Notes: generated by a model not told the origin, from the sequence alone. 64,000 nucleotides of DNA from Rhypophila decipiens (GCA_033297075.1 MU858113.1:116164-180163); one strand, 5' to 3'; shown: positions 43,722 to 54,616, counted from the stretch's first letter. Made by a program: numbers and translations.

Positions 43722-44270
43722 CTAGAGTACACTCGGACTCATGCAAAACTCTTCCGTACAAGCCTCACCAGGCTTGGTACAATACCCACAACTATGTTTG
43801 CAACACGTCTCGTCAAAAGCGCACCTCGTGCTCCCGCACTTTGGTCCGCTAAGACAATACTCCTTGGTACATCCCTTCCCACCAGGTTTGGCACAATACC
43901 CACAGCTCTCATTGCAGCACGTCTCCCCGACCGCACATTGTGTTGGTCCGCATTTCGGGCCCTGGGGTGGTTTAGGTTCCTGGCAGAGGAGCTTGATACA
44001 GCCCTTCCCGGGGGGCGTGCAGATTCCGCATGACGGGTTGCAGCAGGTCTCGCCGAGGGGACAGCGGCTGTTGGGGTTGGATCCGCATTGGGGACCGAGG
44101 GTTCCTGGCTTGACGCAGGACGCGGCGTTTTTGATGACTACGCATTCGAGGCCGCTTGCGCAGTCGACTAGAGCGCAGTCTGCGCGGACTGGGGATGTCG
44201 AGAGGGCTGGTGATGCCGCGATGAGGTGGACTCCGCTGAGGAGGAGGACGGAGAGGGAAATGAAGATCAT
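43722..44270 (-). CDS. Secreted protein with three tandem cysteine modules
   Basis: This single-exon protein of 182 aa has a signal peptide of about 19 residues (MIFISLSVLLLSGVHLIAAS). After a short region with paired Cys, three imperfect modules follow, each about 33-38 residues: C-G-x(n)-C-x2-(G/D)-E-T-C-C-(N/K)-x2-C-G-x-C-x2-P-G-x(n)-C-x4-C. They are separated by short GPKCG-type joins. Even spacing and conserved CC and CGxC suggest a disulfide-rich fold repeated in tandem. I do not recognise a named family. Secretion and cysteine content fit an effector or cell-wall protein candidate. It is the first of a run of secreted proteins. Confidence 0.8.
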   Translation of the reverse strand: MIFISLSVLLLSGVHLIAASPALSTSPVRADCALVDCASGLECVVIKNAASCVKPGTLGPQCGSNPNSRCPLGETCCNPSCGICTPPGKGCIKLLCQEPKPPQGPKCGPTQCAVGETCCNESCGYCAKPGGKGCTKEYCLSGPKCGSTRCAFDETCCKHSCGYCTKPGEACTEEFCMSPSVL

Positions 44271-45419
44271 GGCTCGGGGTTTTGGCGCGTAAAAAGGCTG
44301 AAGTGCCTTGAGGAGAATGTCTTTCTAATGAAAAGGAAGGGCGAATTCCACAGGATGTTGATGTTGTCTCTAAGAAGACAACGATGTTGAATCCTGCTGC
44401 TGGGGTTGGTCCGGGTGACAGCGTTTATTTAAGGTTTTTCCTTGTCGATCACTTACGCAGATGACGTTTCTTTTTAAAGAAATGTGAAGGAATGTCCCTG
44501 AAACCAGGTTACATTCCAGACGGTTGCCAATAGGCTAAGTCGTATGGCAACCTTGGGTTTCAATGTGGCGAGCCAAGTCGGGAGAACTACGTCCACTCTT
44601 ACTTTATTACCTAAAGTACATTATGTGGATCTGGACATCGCCGAGCAATTGTTTGTGGTACGAGATGGCGAATCAAGAGTTACCGGTGACATATGGGTAC
44701 CCCTTCCGTAGTTCTCAAGGCGAAAAGTTCTCTTGGCATTATCCGACATCAAAGACTGATTCAGTGACAGTCCACGATAGGACCACAAGCGCCCATTGCA
44801 GTTCTGGGCATGTGCAAAGGGCTCTTTGATGGGTGATGGGAAAAACACTTCCAATTTGAACGCAGTTAGCGAGAAGCCTAACCCCAGGGATGGACTCATC
44901 CAGACAGTATACGTAAAGCGCCGTCTACGGACAAGACATGGAAGTGTCCACTAGGGAACGGAATCACTGTTAGTGCTGAGTAACGTCATCCGCGATTCTG
45001 TTTAGTCACCAACAGCTCTGAACTAAGGGTTGCTGAGATCCCACGATCAGCTATAATGCCAGTAGCTCATGCAGAACGGCCCTTGTATTCTCTATCAGGG
45101 ATATATGCTCATATGCTCATCAAGACATCTTTTGATGTCACCCAAGCCCTCACAGTTAGCTATGGGCTGTGAGTCCGAAGAGGGAAACATAGCAGTAATA
45201 CGTCGAGTTTATCTAAGGTATCTGTAGATGATATACTAGTACATAATAACCGATCCGAAACCGACAACCACCAACCCCTTCATCCCTTGCCTAATTAGAC
45301 TAGATACCTAGTGAAGTACACACTCCAGGCTACCTAGCTAGCACCTTCACCGAATATCACGTCGGAGAAGAGAGACCCAGTGAGCCGCCATGTGGGTGGG
45401 CGAGTCCACCGAGTGACGC
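44271..45419. other. Intergenic region
   Basis: No gene is recognised; this is the upstream region of the cysteine-module gene and the 3' flank of the 10-cysteine protein gene. Confidence 0.4.
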
Positions 45420-46289
45420 TTAGCAGCCCTGCTTGGAAACGATGGTGTTCCACCCGGGTGCCATGCTCCGGAAGACCTGCCCGTGGCTGGTGGTGACAAG
45501 ACTGCCGACACTCTTCATGCAGCTATTGATAACGTAGGCCATATCTCCGGCAAGATTGCCGCACCAGACAGAAATAGGGAAGGGATTCTGTTTTTTTTTT
45601 GCTTCAATGTCAGCAAATACAGAAGAAGGAGGAGGATTGAGAGGAGAGAAACGTACGTCATTGCAAAGCCGCACAGCGCAGTTGTTGGAGCAACTGACGC
45701 GAGAGCATCCGCCCCAGCCAGCGGGCGCGCCGCAGTAGCCGTTCAAATCTCTGAGGTAGTTGTAACCTTCGCCGCACCCGAGCCATGGGTTGGAAATACG
45801 CTCGCCCACGTCGCAGATAAGCTTCAGCATAGTTTAGAAGTCAGCACAGCCCACATTCTCCTTGTTGATTGGGGACAGGAACTCACGCCGTCACGCTTGA
45901 CCAGGGGACCGGTGGCTTCCGAGGTTACGTTGGCGGATTGCAAGTCGGCAGCGACACCGTTGGGGTTGTGCTCGCGCCACTCGGGGAACGCGGTGGGGTC
46001 GTAGGCCGGGTTGAGCTCCAGAACCTGCTTGTAGATAGACTCGGCAGTTCCGATGAGGGTCACTTGGGGCCCGCCCGGAACGGCCTGTCCGACAAAGAAC
46101 ATCTCATTGTCGCCTGCTAGCTCGGCGGCCCCGGCGGCTGCAGCAGCAGCGCGCGGGTCGATACTAGGGGAGGGGTGGGCGGCGACCTGAAGATGGTGAG
46201 TGAAGTTTCTCGGGCATGAGGGAGGGGGAAGTATATACCAAGGTAGCAACCGAGAGCAGGATGGTGAGGGTGGTCTTGGGGGTCATCAT
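45420..46289 (-). CDS. Secreted pro-protein with Kex2 site and 10-cysteine mature domain
   Basis: Four exons (46239-46289, 45887-46186, 45657-45821, 45420-45587) join in frame to give 227 aa; introns are 52, 65 and 69 bp with GTATAT, GTGAGT and GTACGT donors. A signal peptide (MMTPKTTLTILLSVATLV) precedes an Ala-rich pro-region of about 95 residues. This ends in LVKRDG, a Kex2-type site located exactly at the end of exon 2. The part after KR has ten cysteines, including CSRVSCSNNCAVRLCND and VWCGNLAGDMAYVINSC. A similar CxRVSCSxN...CND motif occurs in a widespread group of fungal small secreted proteins without an agreed function. Third intron retention would keep the frame open but insert a Lys/Pro-rich stretch. 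A TATA-like TATAAAAG lies about 145 bp upstream. Confidence 0.8.
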
Positions 46290-46429
46290 GGTGGCGATGT
46301 TGTCTAAATTGATAGAAAGGCTTGGATGAGATGTGTGATGGTTGAGAGAGATGACACGAGTTAGTGACTGGTGAGTTGATGAGTGGGTGAGGAGAACAAG
46401 GCGGATATCAAGTGCTGGAAGGACGGCCT

Positions 46430-46437
46430 CTTTTATA
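46430..46437 (-). promoter_or_regulatory. TATA-like element of the 10-cysteine protein gene
   Basis: On the minus strand the sequence reads TATAAAAG about 145 bp upstream of the start codon, a spacing similar to that of the Hce2 genes. Confidence 0.4.
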
Positions 46438-48319
46438 CACGGATTCACACTCAGTAACTTGGAGGTGAGGCTGGAGAGAATATCGCCAACGACCTAGCCG
46501 ACCATCAGGATTCATCTGACTCCTGAAGGATCACAGTCAACCCTTTCATTTCCAGCATTATTGGTTCCTGATGAAAGTCTCTTCATGAATCCATGAGTGG
46601 TATGACTCCAGGCCGCGGGTCCGACGGGTGCCAAAATGGGAGCATCCAGGGCGGTGAGTTAGTTCACTGACTGAATTGTGAACCTATCATGAGATATCGA
46701 TCAGCTTAAGCGAGGTCTTGGTGGAGCATTTCACCCACCCAGTACGTAGTAAGGATCGGGAATATACCGTACGAGATGGTTCTGGTCTCCGGATTCTGAA
46801 AACGCCGTGCCATTATTCTAAAAAAACGTTGAAAGAAACACGCCATAGTGTAGACTAGTGGCCCCTGATCAATGTAATTCGAACTGTACACTACAAGAGA
46901 AGAATTAAACCCCGGTAGTGGTACGGTATCGTTGGAAATTCTTAGTTACCGATCCCTACAAGCGGCCTCTGGGTGGTGGATCGATTTGAACCTCTGCCTT
47001 GTTCGTTATCTCCTTGGCAGCCTTTGCTTGCAGGTCCTTTTTGTAGTCGAGCGGCTTGGGCGGCTTATAGGCCTTCTCTGTACGGGGTATATACTATTGA
47101 TCTTAGGCGGATCATATCCTGTTTAAAGACCTTTCAAATATTATTTATACGAACTGCTCTTCAACTCCTTGATTTCGTTGGTATTGCTGTTACCCACCGA
47201 CTGATCAAACGCGGACTCGTCCTTACTCCATAATCTCATTGAGCAGGTAGCTCTGGGCGGTCGAGCAAATGGCAACATTCTGTGTGTGGAGGGAGCCCGC
47301 CAAGCCAGCCGCAGCTGACAGATGCGCAAGGTTCAAATAAGGTTAAAACTGAGGTTCAGAACTTCAGACGATGGCACGGTGTTGTACTTGTGCCACGCCC
47401 CCACTTGTTGGGCCAGTCAGTAGCAACTAACAGCCTCAACTAAAGTTGGTCGGGCTTGCTGACCAATGTGCCCTAAGAAGTGGGGGCGTGGCACGAGTAG
47501 CCGAATCTGGCGACCGAATACCCACCGGTACCCTGGATTCCCCAGGGCGGTATGGTACCAGATGCTGCGTCAGATAATGACGTTGTAGTGGAAGGTTCGT
47601 CTGGAATCCTTCGCCCCGCGAAGCTCCAATCTAGTGTACTGCAGAGGACTACCCCGTACCTACTAACACGGTGCATGCCCAGACGTTAGGCTCGCCGAAT
47701 TATCGAATACCAAGCGTCCCTGAACATAGTACTTGGTATCCCTACCACGAGGCGAATGTGCTTCCCGAGCTTGGTCAAGTGACACAATTTCTCAAAGGAT
47801 TCGGTCTGCAGTCTGCACCTTTTCACCAAACGAAGAACTTGTTTTTGGACCAGAACGCAAAGCTCATTTCCCCAGCCTATCACAAAAACGTGAGGACGGG
47901 CCATGATGCCTAGACAGGCCAGGTCCGAAAGGACAAGCGTTAGTGTAAAACCCGCAGGCTGGGCAGTAGTACTCTTTGATACAGAGTCCATCCAAATGCT
48001 CCACACTTATGTCGTTCGCCCATCCCAGACAGTGCTGAAGTTCCCGGCTCACGAAGAGTCATTCGGAAGAGCATCACGGAACTTTTAAGAAATCAACTGG
48101 TCAAACCGTGTGGAGTAATAGTATCTCCAAGTCTGCCTCAGTCTATCGTTTGGGTTTCTTCCGCAAATGGCCATCATCATGACTTCCCCGTGATATAACA
48201 TGACTCGGAGTGTCCCCACATCATAAAGTTAAACTTCCTTCTACCACTGAGCATGAGACCCTGAATTATATGCCTCTGCCCAAATCCCCACATCATCATC
48301 AAATCGGAAGCCATTCTAA
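46438..48319. other. Gene-poor interval holding a small MITE
   Basis: Apart from the inverted-repeat element at 47387-47497, no gene is supported. The small open frames overlap on opposite strands without domains. Confidence 0.4.
47387..47497. mobile_element. Short MITE-like element, 111 bp, TA flanked
   Basis: The left end CTTGTGCCACGCCCCCACTT is matched by the inverted right end CTCGTGCCACGCCCCCACTT (one mismatch in 20). TA dinucleotides directly flank both ends (47385-47386 and 47498-47499), as expected for Tc1/mariner-type insertion. The centre is AT-poor and non-coding. Confidence 0.75.
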
Positions 48320-48411
48320 TCGGGTATGGTGTAGTGGTAACATCGTTGACTCTCACTTCCCAGAAGTGTCTGTTCTCTCAACATCCCCGGGTTCGACTCC
48401 CGGTATCCGAG
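48320..48411 (+). tRNA. tRNA-Glu (CUC) with a 21-nt intron
   Basis: The acceptor stem TCGGGTA pairs with TATCCGA (one G-U), the D-arm is GTGTAGTGGTAAC, the anticodon stem GTTGA pairs with TCAAC, and the T-arm is CCGGGTTCGACTCCCGG. The anticodon CTC is at 48352-48354. An intron of 21 nt (48356-48376) follows position 37, the usual place for nuclear tRNA introns. A T-rich tract follows downstream. Confidence 0.92.
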
Positions 48412-48987
48412 TCGTTTATTCCTTTTGAGTGGGAGGACCCCCTCCTCCCCTTTTTGTCATTTTAGGTCACCTTATGCCCGGCAACGGGACGAGATGTATC
48501 TTACACACATTTATTTATCTTGGTGTAACACCCTCCCACCACAGTCAAGCGGCAGGCTTTCAGATTTAGGTGGATATGCAGATATGAATTGACGCGTCAC
48601 TTCCACCCCGTTCATCTAGAAGGCCTAGAAGAACGGCAGAACGGGTTCTGAACACCCCCAAACGCGGTTATATCTTGCACGCGGGAGACAGATTGTTTCG
48701 CGCCCACTTGCCGGGGATAAGGCAGTGCCGGCAAAATCCTCGGAAGCCGGGTAACGGTGAACGGCGACATTTTATAGGCTCGAACATGAGAGGAGTTATC
48801 TGTCAAAGTGCAAATATAGTGGTATGCATAGTCGATCATCTCGACCCGGGCCCAACAGAATATGATCTGTTTGCCAGTGTTCAAATACCCATCAGGTCCA
48901 GCAAAATCACTAAACCCAAGGTTTTTGGGACGTACGAGTCTCTTCCACCATTAAGTTGCAAGTGTATCAAATTCGCAATCCCTCACG
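48412..48987. other. Intergenic region upstream of the DUF1996 gene
   Basis: No gene is recognised between the tRNA and the DUF1996 start. Confidence 0.4.
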
Positions 48988-50760
48988 ATGCCTCGACCAG
49001 GTCACATCGCGCTCTCGGCGCTCCTCGGCTTGAGTGCCGCACAGAGCTGGGAAGGCGGCATCGACCTCGATCGGCCCATGCTTCAAGGAGGGCCGAGAAA
49101 TGGACCGACGGCCATGTTGCGATTTGGATGCTCTCAGGTTGTTGTTGAACGACTGGACCCGTACGAACAAGCCATTATCGTGAATACCGCACAGCTTGGA
49201 CTGACCAAAATTACGTCACCCGCAGTCTGGTGAACCCCGATCAGAATCCATCTGCTCATATGCACCAGATCGTTGGAGGAGTGAGTCCTACTCTCAAACG
49301 GATTCTTTTGCCGTCACTGGCTTACAGATGTACACTTTCAGAACGCATTCAGCGCCTCAATGCCCACGACCGACATCTCCAAGCTCGCCACTTGCACGAC
49401 GTGCCACTTTGAGCAAGACTTTTCCAACTACTGGACTGCGAACCTCTACTACCGCTCGCTGGTCAACGGGACCTACAAGCGCGTGCCTCAGGTGGCGAAC
49501 CAGTTCAACGACGGTGACAACGCAGGCATTACCATATATTACACAAGCCCCGGGCCGAATTTGACGACTGCCTTCAAGCCGGTACGTCTGTCCTGCTCCT
49601 GAGGGACTCATCCTTATAGGCTTTCCGAAATAAATGAGAGATAAAGAGAACAAAAGGAAATGAGGTGCTAACACCATGGTGCAAGACAGGGCTTTCGCAT
49701 GCTAGCAGGCGACGCGAACAGACGAACATCGGAAAACCTAGGCAACAAGATGCAGCAGTGCTATCGGTGCTATACTCAGCCCAACTTTGGGGGTAGTCCA
49801 TACGCTCCGTGCATGGACCCCGTCCTTGACACGGATTACCTCCCCAAGCGCAGCTGTCCCGGAGGAATCAGGTCGAATATCGTCTTTCCGCTGTAGGTTC
49901 TCGGTTTCCTTTTGGTTGTATAACTGCTCATTTCCCCTTTCTCTCCTAACTTTGCCCCGGCTGCTGTATGTAAACCCTTCTTGGTAAAGACTGAGTCAAA
50001 TTAAGGGTGCTAACGGATGATGACGTTTCAGATGCTGGGACGGCAAAAACCTCGACACACCCAACCACCAGGACCATGTCGCCCATCCGGTTGGCGGTCC
50101 GACTTCGTTTGCTTCAGTTGGCGGGAAATGTCCTGCTTCCCATCCGATCAAGATACCGCAGGTCATGTACGAGGTCAATTGGGATACCGCACATTTCATC
50201 AATGACCCCTGGCCTACGGACGGCACACAGCCGTTTGTTTTGTCGACAGGAGATACGTAAGTCTTAGTCCCTGCTCCTCACAACCCCCGACTTCTCTTTA
50301 TCATTGGGTGTATCGTCAAACAAATTTCTCCTCGCTAGAACAGAGGCAAAGAGATCTGGTTATAGGGAATATCAGGCGAACCAGAAGGTAAAACGATGCC
50401 AAGGAAAATGACCGGAACTGACGATACGCTCCATGTCACAGAACCGGGTACGGCCAGCACGGCGATTACGTATTCGGCTGGGAGGGCAACAAACTCCAAG
50501 AGGCGATGGACAACCGGTGTTATCTGAGGAACTGCTCGCTCTTGACGGCCATTGCGCCCGCCGTCAAGAATAAATGCAGTGTTCCTGTCACAGTAACTGC
50601 TGACGCTGATCTTGATGCTTGTAAGTCTCCACGGACCAATCCAGTAAAACGTGATATACGAAGAATGTGATGTAGCATGATCGGGAAGAATGGAAAGGCT
50701 AACAATGGTGTACAATTAGGGCTCACTGAACTACCTGGGGGCGGGCATGCGGAGTATTAG
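48988..50760 (+). CDS. Secreted DUF1996-domain protein
   Basis: Seven exons (48988-49160, 49226-49280, 49342-49581, 49690-49892, 50032-50256, 50442-50620, 50720-50760) join in frame to 371 aa. A signal peptide (MPRPGHIALSALLGLSAAQS) is followed by the DUF1996 pattern: MLRFGCSQVVVERLDPLVNP, HMHQIVGGNAFSASM, TCTTCHFEQDFSNYWTANLY, TAFKPGFRMLAGD, CPGGIRSNIVFPLCWDGKNL, HVAHPVGG, PQVMYEVNWDTAHF, and TTGYGQHGDYVFGWEGN. The last small exon supplies a plausible terminus, WLTELPGGGHAEY. DUF1996 proteins are extracellular in fungi and often linked to the cell wall. Their biochemical function is not established; His and Cys conservation suggests an enzyme or metal-binding fold. Spacing to a downstream secreted mini-protein is about 0.6 kb. 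Confidence 0.9.
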
Positions 50761-51383
50761 AACTGGCAAGTGGGAAAAGGGAAGGCCCTTTACGATACAG
50801 GGAGGTTCGGGACGAACAAAGATGAGTAGTGGTGGTCTTGGTCGAAGGAAGCTCTGCCAATAACCTTCTCATAAGCAATGTATTACACGTTGCTCTCGGT
50901 GATATCTGCTTGCACTTTACATAATCATGCTCTCAAGACCAGTGTGCGAAAAATAGTAAATACACGGAGGACAAAGAGAAAGTCTTTGTTCTTCATGCAC
51001 GTACGCCTCTATTTCCTCTGGAGAGAGATCCTTCGTGGGTGTTGTTTATGTCCTTGGAACAGACCTTTGTGCGGCGTAGTCACCCTGCTCTGTGAGAGTG
51101 GTTGGTCACCTCGGTAAAGACCCATCGCTCACTTGGTCGCATGGTAAGATGTAGTCCAAAGAGGCAGGAGGATGTTGATACCAAGTCTTGGACACGGTGA
51201 TTCTCGGACAATGGCTTGGCGTGCACTGCGTGGTTGCCTAGCCAGTACAGTATATGGCGATATAAAGCCGCTTGGACTTTCTGCCCACCGTCCTCGAGCT
51301 CTTGAACCAGCCTGCAAATCCAAACGTCCTCTTCCTCGTCACCGGCTCCAAACACGGCGCGACTCGACCAAATATCTCCAACC
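50761..51383. other. Intergenic region with TATA-like box near 51260
   Basis: No gene is recognised. A GATATAAAG box lies about 124 bp before the start of the ShKT gene. Confidence 0.4.
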
Positions 51384-51667
51384 ATGTACCTCCGCACCCT
51401 TCTCTTCATACCCTTCTTCGCCGAAGTAGTAATTTCAGCTCCTTTTGGGCTAACCTCGGAGGTTCTCAAGCGTCAATGCGTCGACAAGTGGCCAATCGGA
51501 CAATGTGCGCCATACGTCCAGGACTGTTGGGATCCATCTATCGGCCTTAGGCTGCGACAGAATTGCGCAAATACCTGTGGAGTTTGTACGTCTATCCATG
51601 AAGCTGCCGTCCGAGTTTTCCTTGTATCATGATCGGCTAACCCAAATGTTCTTGACTGCCAGGCTAA
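51384..51667 (+). CDS. Secreted ShKT-domain mini-protein precursor
   Basis: Two exons, 51384-51585 and 51663-51667, are separated by a 77-bp intron (GTACGT...GGCTAAC...GCCAG). The second exon supplies only the last Cys and a TAA stop, giving 68 aa. The signal peptide ends near VISA; a short pro-segment ends in VLKR, a Kex2 site. The predicted mature peptide is 38 residues with six cysteines in the ShKT arrangement, starting QCVDKWP and ending NTCGVC. ShKT domains are named after a sea-anemone channel blocker but also occur as modules in many secreted proteins, so channel blocking should not be assumed. Frame closure exactly at the conserved final cysteine strongly supports the intron. Without splicing, the frame would run on 13 further residues. 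Confidence 0.82.
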
Positions 51668-52007
51668 AGATCATTGTCGAAGAAGCCATTGATATCCCGT
51701 GTGAAAACAAGCACGTATCAAGAGTGTTGAGCAGCACTTCGGAGTTCCTATGTTGGAGGAACGTTAGCGTTGAGCTGGGAACGAAGGAGAGTATATATCG
51801 ACGGAGTAAGGTCTAGTTTCACCAGGGGCTGAAGATTACAGAAATGGAAGCAATTGAGCACTACAACCGTTACAAGACGTATATCTTAAATGAACACTCA
51901 ATCATATAACTGAATCTTGGTATCGAAATAAAAACGCCTAGGACGACTACTTCTGGTCCAAATTCTCACTAATTATCCCATCAAGTCCTCGAAACCCCAA
52001 TCCCGTT
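51668..52007. other. Intergenic region
   Basis: This is the 3' flank of the ShKT gene, converging with the minus-strand secreted protein gene. Nothing else is seen. Confidence 0.4.
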
Positions 52008-52850
52008 CTAATAACGGTCCATAATCAACCCAGTCTTCAAACTATCACCAGCCAAGAACCATCCCTGCCCCTCCAAAAACGTCTGTAAATCACCACTCTT
52101 GGTACCCGCAACACTGACACTCCCCGTCTTGAACGACGCCTCAACAATATACTCAATACCCGTCCCCGCAACATCCTTGATCGGCCAGACTTCAATGTAC
52201 ACCTCGATCCCACTCCAAGTCCCAATCGACCGCTTCGCCAGCACCGGCCCATAAATCCTCGACACGTCCAATAAATCCGTTCCCCAGTTATTCACACCCC
52301 CCCAGTCTTCAAATGTCCCCGGTGCCTTGTCGATCAGCATACTCCTCGAATCTGAAGTATTAGGCAGATCCATCCCGCTATATCCCGACTTGGTGGCGCT
52401 CTTCTTGCGACTGATAGACAATGTCTTCTGGGAATATCCCCACTCAATCTGAGCATCCCAGTCTGTATCAGTCGAGTCGAACCCCTCCGAATTGGCAGTC
52501 GTTAGGGCGGCGTTGATGTCGGACCCGCTGACGGGGTATCGTTTCTTGTAGGTGAGTTCAAAGCCTGACTCGCCTTCTGTCTTGCGGATCCGCGGACTCC
52601 AGCCTGCATTGTAGATTTGCTTGGTGTTGGTGTCGAGGAACTGGACGTTCATCTTGGTTACGGTCGTGGGCATGGAGAACGCCGAGAGGACGGAGGGTTT
52701 GAGCTTGTACGATTTGGTCGGGTCTAGCACGGCGGTTGCGTTCATGAGAAGTTTTACCTCGTAGTCTGGCACCATGTTGGAGGCGGCCGAGACATTGTGG
52801 GCTAGGAGGCTGGTGAGGAGGGCCAGTGGGCCTGTTGTTGAGAAGCGCAT
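52008..52850 (-). CDS. Secreted CYTH-like protein
   Basis: This single-exon protein of 280 aa has a signal peptide (MRFSTTGPLALLTSLLAHNV). The mature part resembles a CYTH (triphosphate tunnel) fold in order: YEVKLLM near the start (cf. ExExK), VQFLDTNTKQIYNAGW (cf. YYDTxxxxL), SPRIRKTEGESGFELTYKKR (cf. LRIR...LTxK), then AQIEWGYSQKTLSISRK. CYTH enzymes are normally cytosolic phosphohydrolases or cyclases, so secretion is unusual. Some charged positions of the standard signature are missing, so catalysis is uncertain. The start is placed at the Met that begins the signal peptide. The CYTH assignment is my inference from motifs and needs a profile or structure search. Confidence 0.65.
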   Translation of the reverse strand: MRFSTTGPLALLTSLLAHNVSAASNMVPDYEVKLLMNATAVLDPTKSYKLKPSVLSAFSMPTTVTKMNVQFLDTNTKQIYNAGWSPRIRKTEGESGFELTYKKRYPVSGSDINAALTTANSEGFDSTDTDWDAQIEWGYSQKTLSISRKKSATKSGYSGMDLPNTSDSRSMLIDKAPGTFEDWGGVNNWGTDLLDVSRIYGPVLAKRSIGTWSGIEVYIEVWPIKDVAGTGIEYIVEASFKTGSVSVAGTKSGDLQTFLEGQGWFLAGDSLKTGLIMDRY

Positions 52851-54616
52851 CCTGGGAATTGGACAGAACAACGAGTGCTGGCTCTGGATGCTGGTCTCTC
52901 AAACACAGCTGAGTATGGAAGATGGGCGTGCTTTGATGCTCAAGATTGAGATTATCGTTCCCGCAATTATATAGTTGAATGAAGGTGGACATGGAGAGAA
53001 GATCTGGGACGGCTTTTATTGACAGTGGCCCAAAGGAGGGGTCCAGGCCGATGTATCTGACGGGATGCTACCCAGTAGAAACGTTCCCTTGGTACCACGG
53101 GGATTAGCAAACAGCCGCCGGCGGTTGCATGTTAAGCACACACTACCGTTTAGTCTTGTCATCTGCCGTGCATCATCACGACGAACAGGAGACTAAGAAT
53201 GGGACCGGGGGCTAGTACTTCGTAGTCTTAATAAATCACGCACCGCCTACTCTCTAGCTCTTACCTTCGGTTCAGCTGTTAGGTTGTGCATTCATCTCTC
53301 TTGTCCCGTTTCGTCGACCGAGTAGCAGTACGTGGTAGCCACCAGCTCGAAGATCGTTGTCTCACCAGTAAGATTCGCAGGTGACGCACGTGGCCCCTCG
53401 GGGAATTGGTGTAGTAATGCAGCCAACAACTTACTACATTTAGCACATCCCCTGAACGGCATCGAGCTGTTGGCCACGTGCTCAATCAAGACAATTTGGT
53501 TCTTGTGGGTGAGACGTGTTCAAGGCAGCGGACCGGCAGGACGTTAGTGGATAGTGGAATGGAGGGCATGGAATACGAAAGGCAAAAAAGCTAAGATTAA
53601 GGCCGAGACATCAACGCAAACTGAGTTCCGTGTGAGCCCCCCAAAAAAAAACACTGGACTTCCAAAGGTCTGCAAACTTGCCAAATTCCCAAATATCACC
53701 CCCAATGGAGTCCTGGTAACATATGATGAATAATAATCCGGTCAAGGCTCCATCATCCAAGCCGTATCAGCGGCAGGCGAGCCAAACGAAATCCACAAAT
53801 CCTGTTGGCAGAACCACTCCAATTCCTCATCCTCAAACAATTTGTCGACCTCCTGAAATTTCCTGGTCCGAACAAGACTAAGAGCCTTCTCCGCCAGCTG
53901 CAATAGCTGATAACATCTTCACACCACTTTACCAGAGGACAGTGCATGTTGGGCTTCGATTCGTCATGAGGGCATAATACTCCCGCCCTGCTGGAGTTTT
54001 GACCAACCAGAGTGAATCCAGTAATTACATGTGCATTTATGCGAAGGGACTGTCAAATGGACCTCGGACAAGTGGACGATTCCAACCCAGTCATGCTCTC
54101 CAGCACTTGAGCCGCAATGAAATTCCAAAGCAGGCTCTCGTAGCACCGGAAGCTCTTTTTGATGTCTCGTCCGGGGGGCAATTGAACGAGGAGTTCGCAA
54201 TGCGAGATATGAAAACGTTTTGTAATGGAATTCGACTACAGTCTAGGTGGAAACAATGCTTTATCATTAAAAGAGAGAGAGATCCTCCAGGAAGAGGTGC
54301 TCTCTATGTATACATGGCACGCCCGTATCAGACCATATTATACCATATGACAGGACGTAGACCGTATTTCTTCCAACACAGCTCTCCTGGGTAAGTTCAA
54401 AGTAAAACGAGGACGATATGAGGGCGGTTAGGACAAATGACAGTGTTCAGCAACAATTTGTAAAACGCAGGCTCTTGGAGATATCTGAATCTCCCTCTCC
54501 AGCCAGTGAAGCGATTCCCATACCAGCACGATGTTATCTGAGGTAAAATAGTTATGAAGAAAATCATTGAAGAAAGGACGTCTCTAGTGGTTCCTGTAGT
54601 GGCGACCGCTGTAGGT
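52851..54616. other. Intergenic region with a coding-like fragment
   Basis: Mostly featureless. A minus-strand stretch at 53742-53897 begins after an acceptor-like ATTGCAG and reads 51 codons (LAEKALSLVRTRKFQEVDKL and on, ending TAWMMEP and a stop). Its composition is protein-like, but no upstream exon could be placed. It may be the last exon of a decayed gene. Confidence 0.35.

Noticed and set aside
43545..44292. Plus-strand frames opposite the cysteine-module protein
   Set aside because: They mirror the tandem cysteine repeats of the minus-strand gene; no signal peptide or domain of their own.
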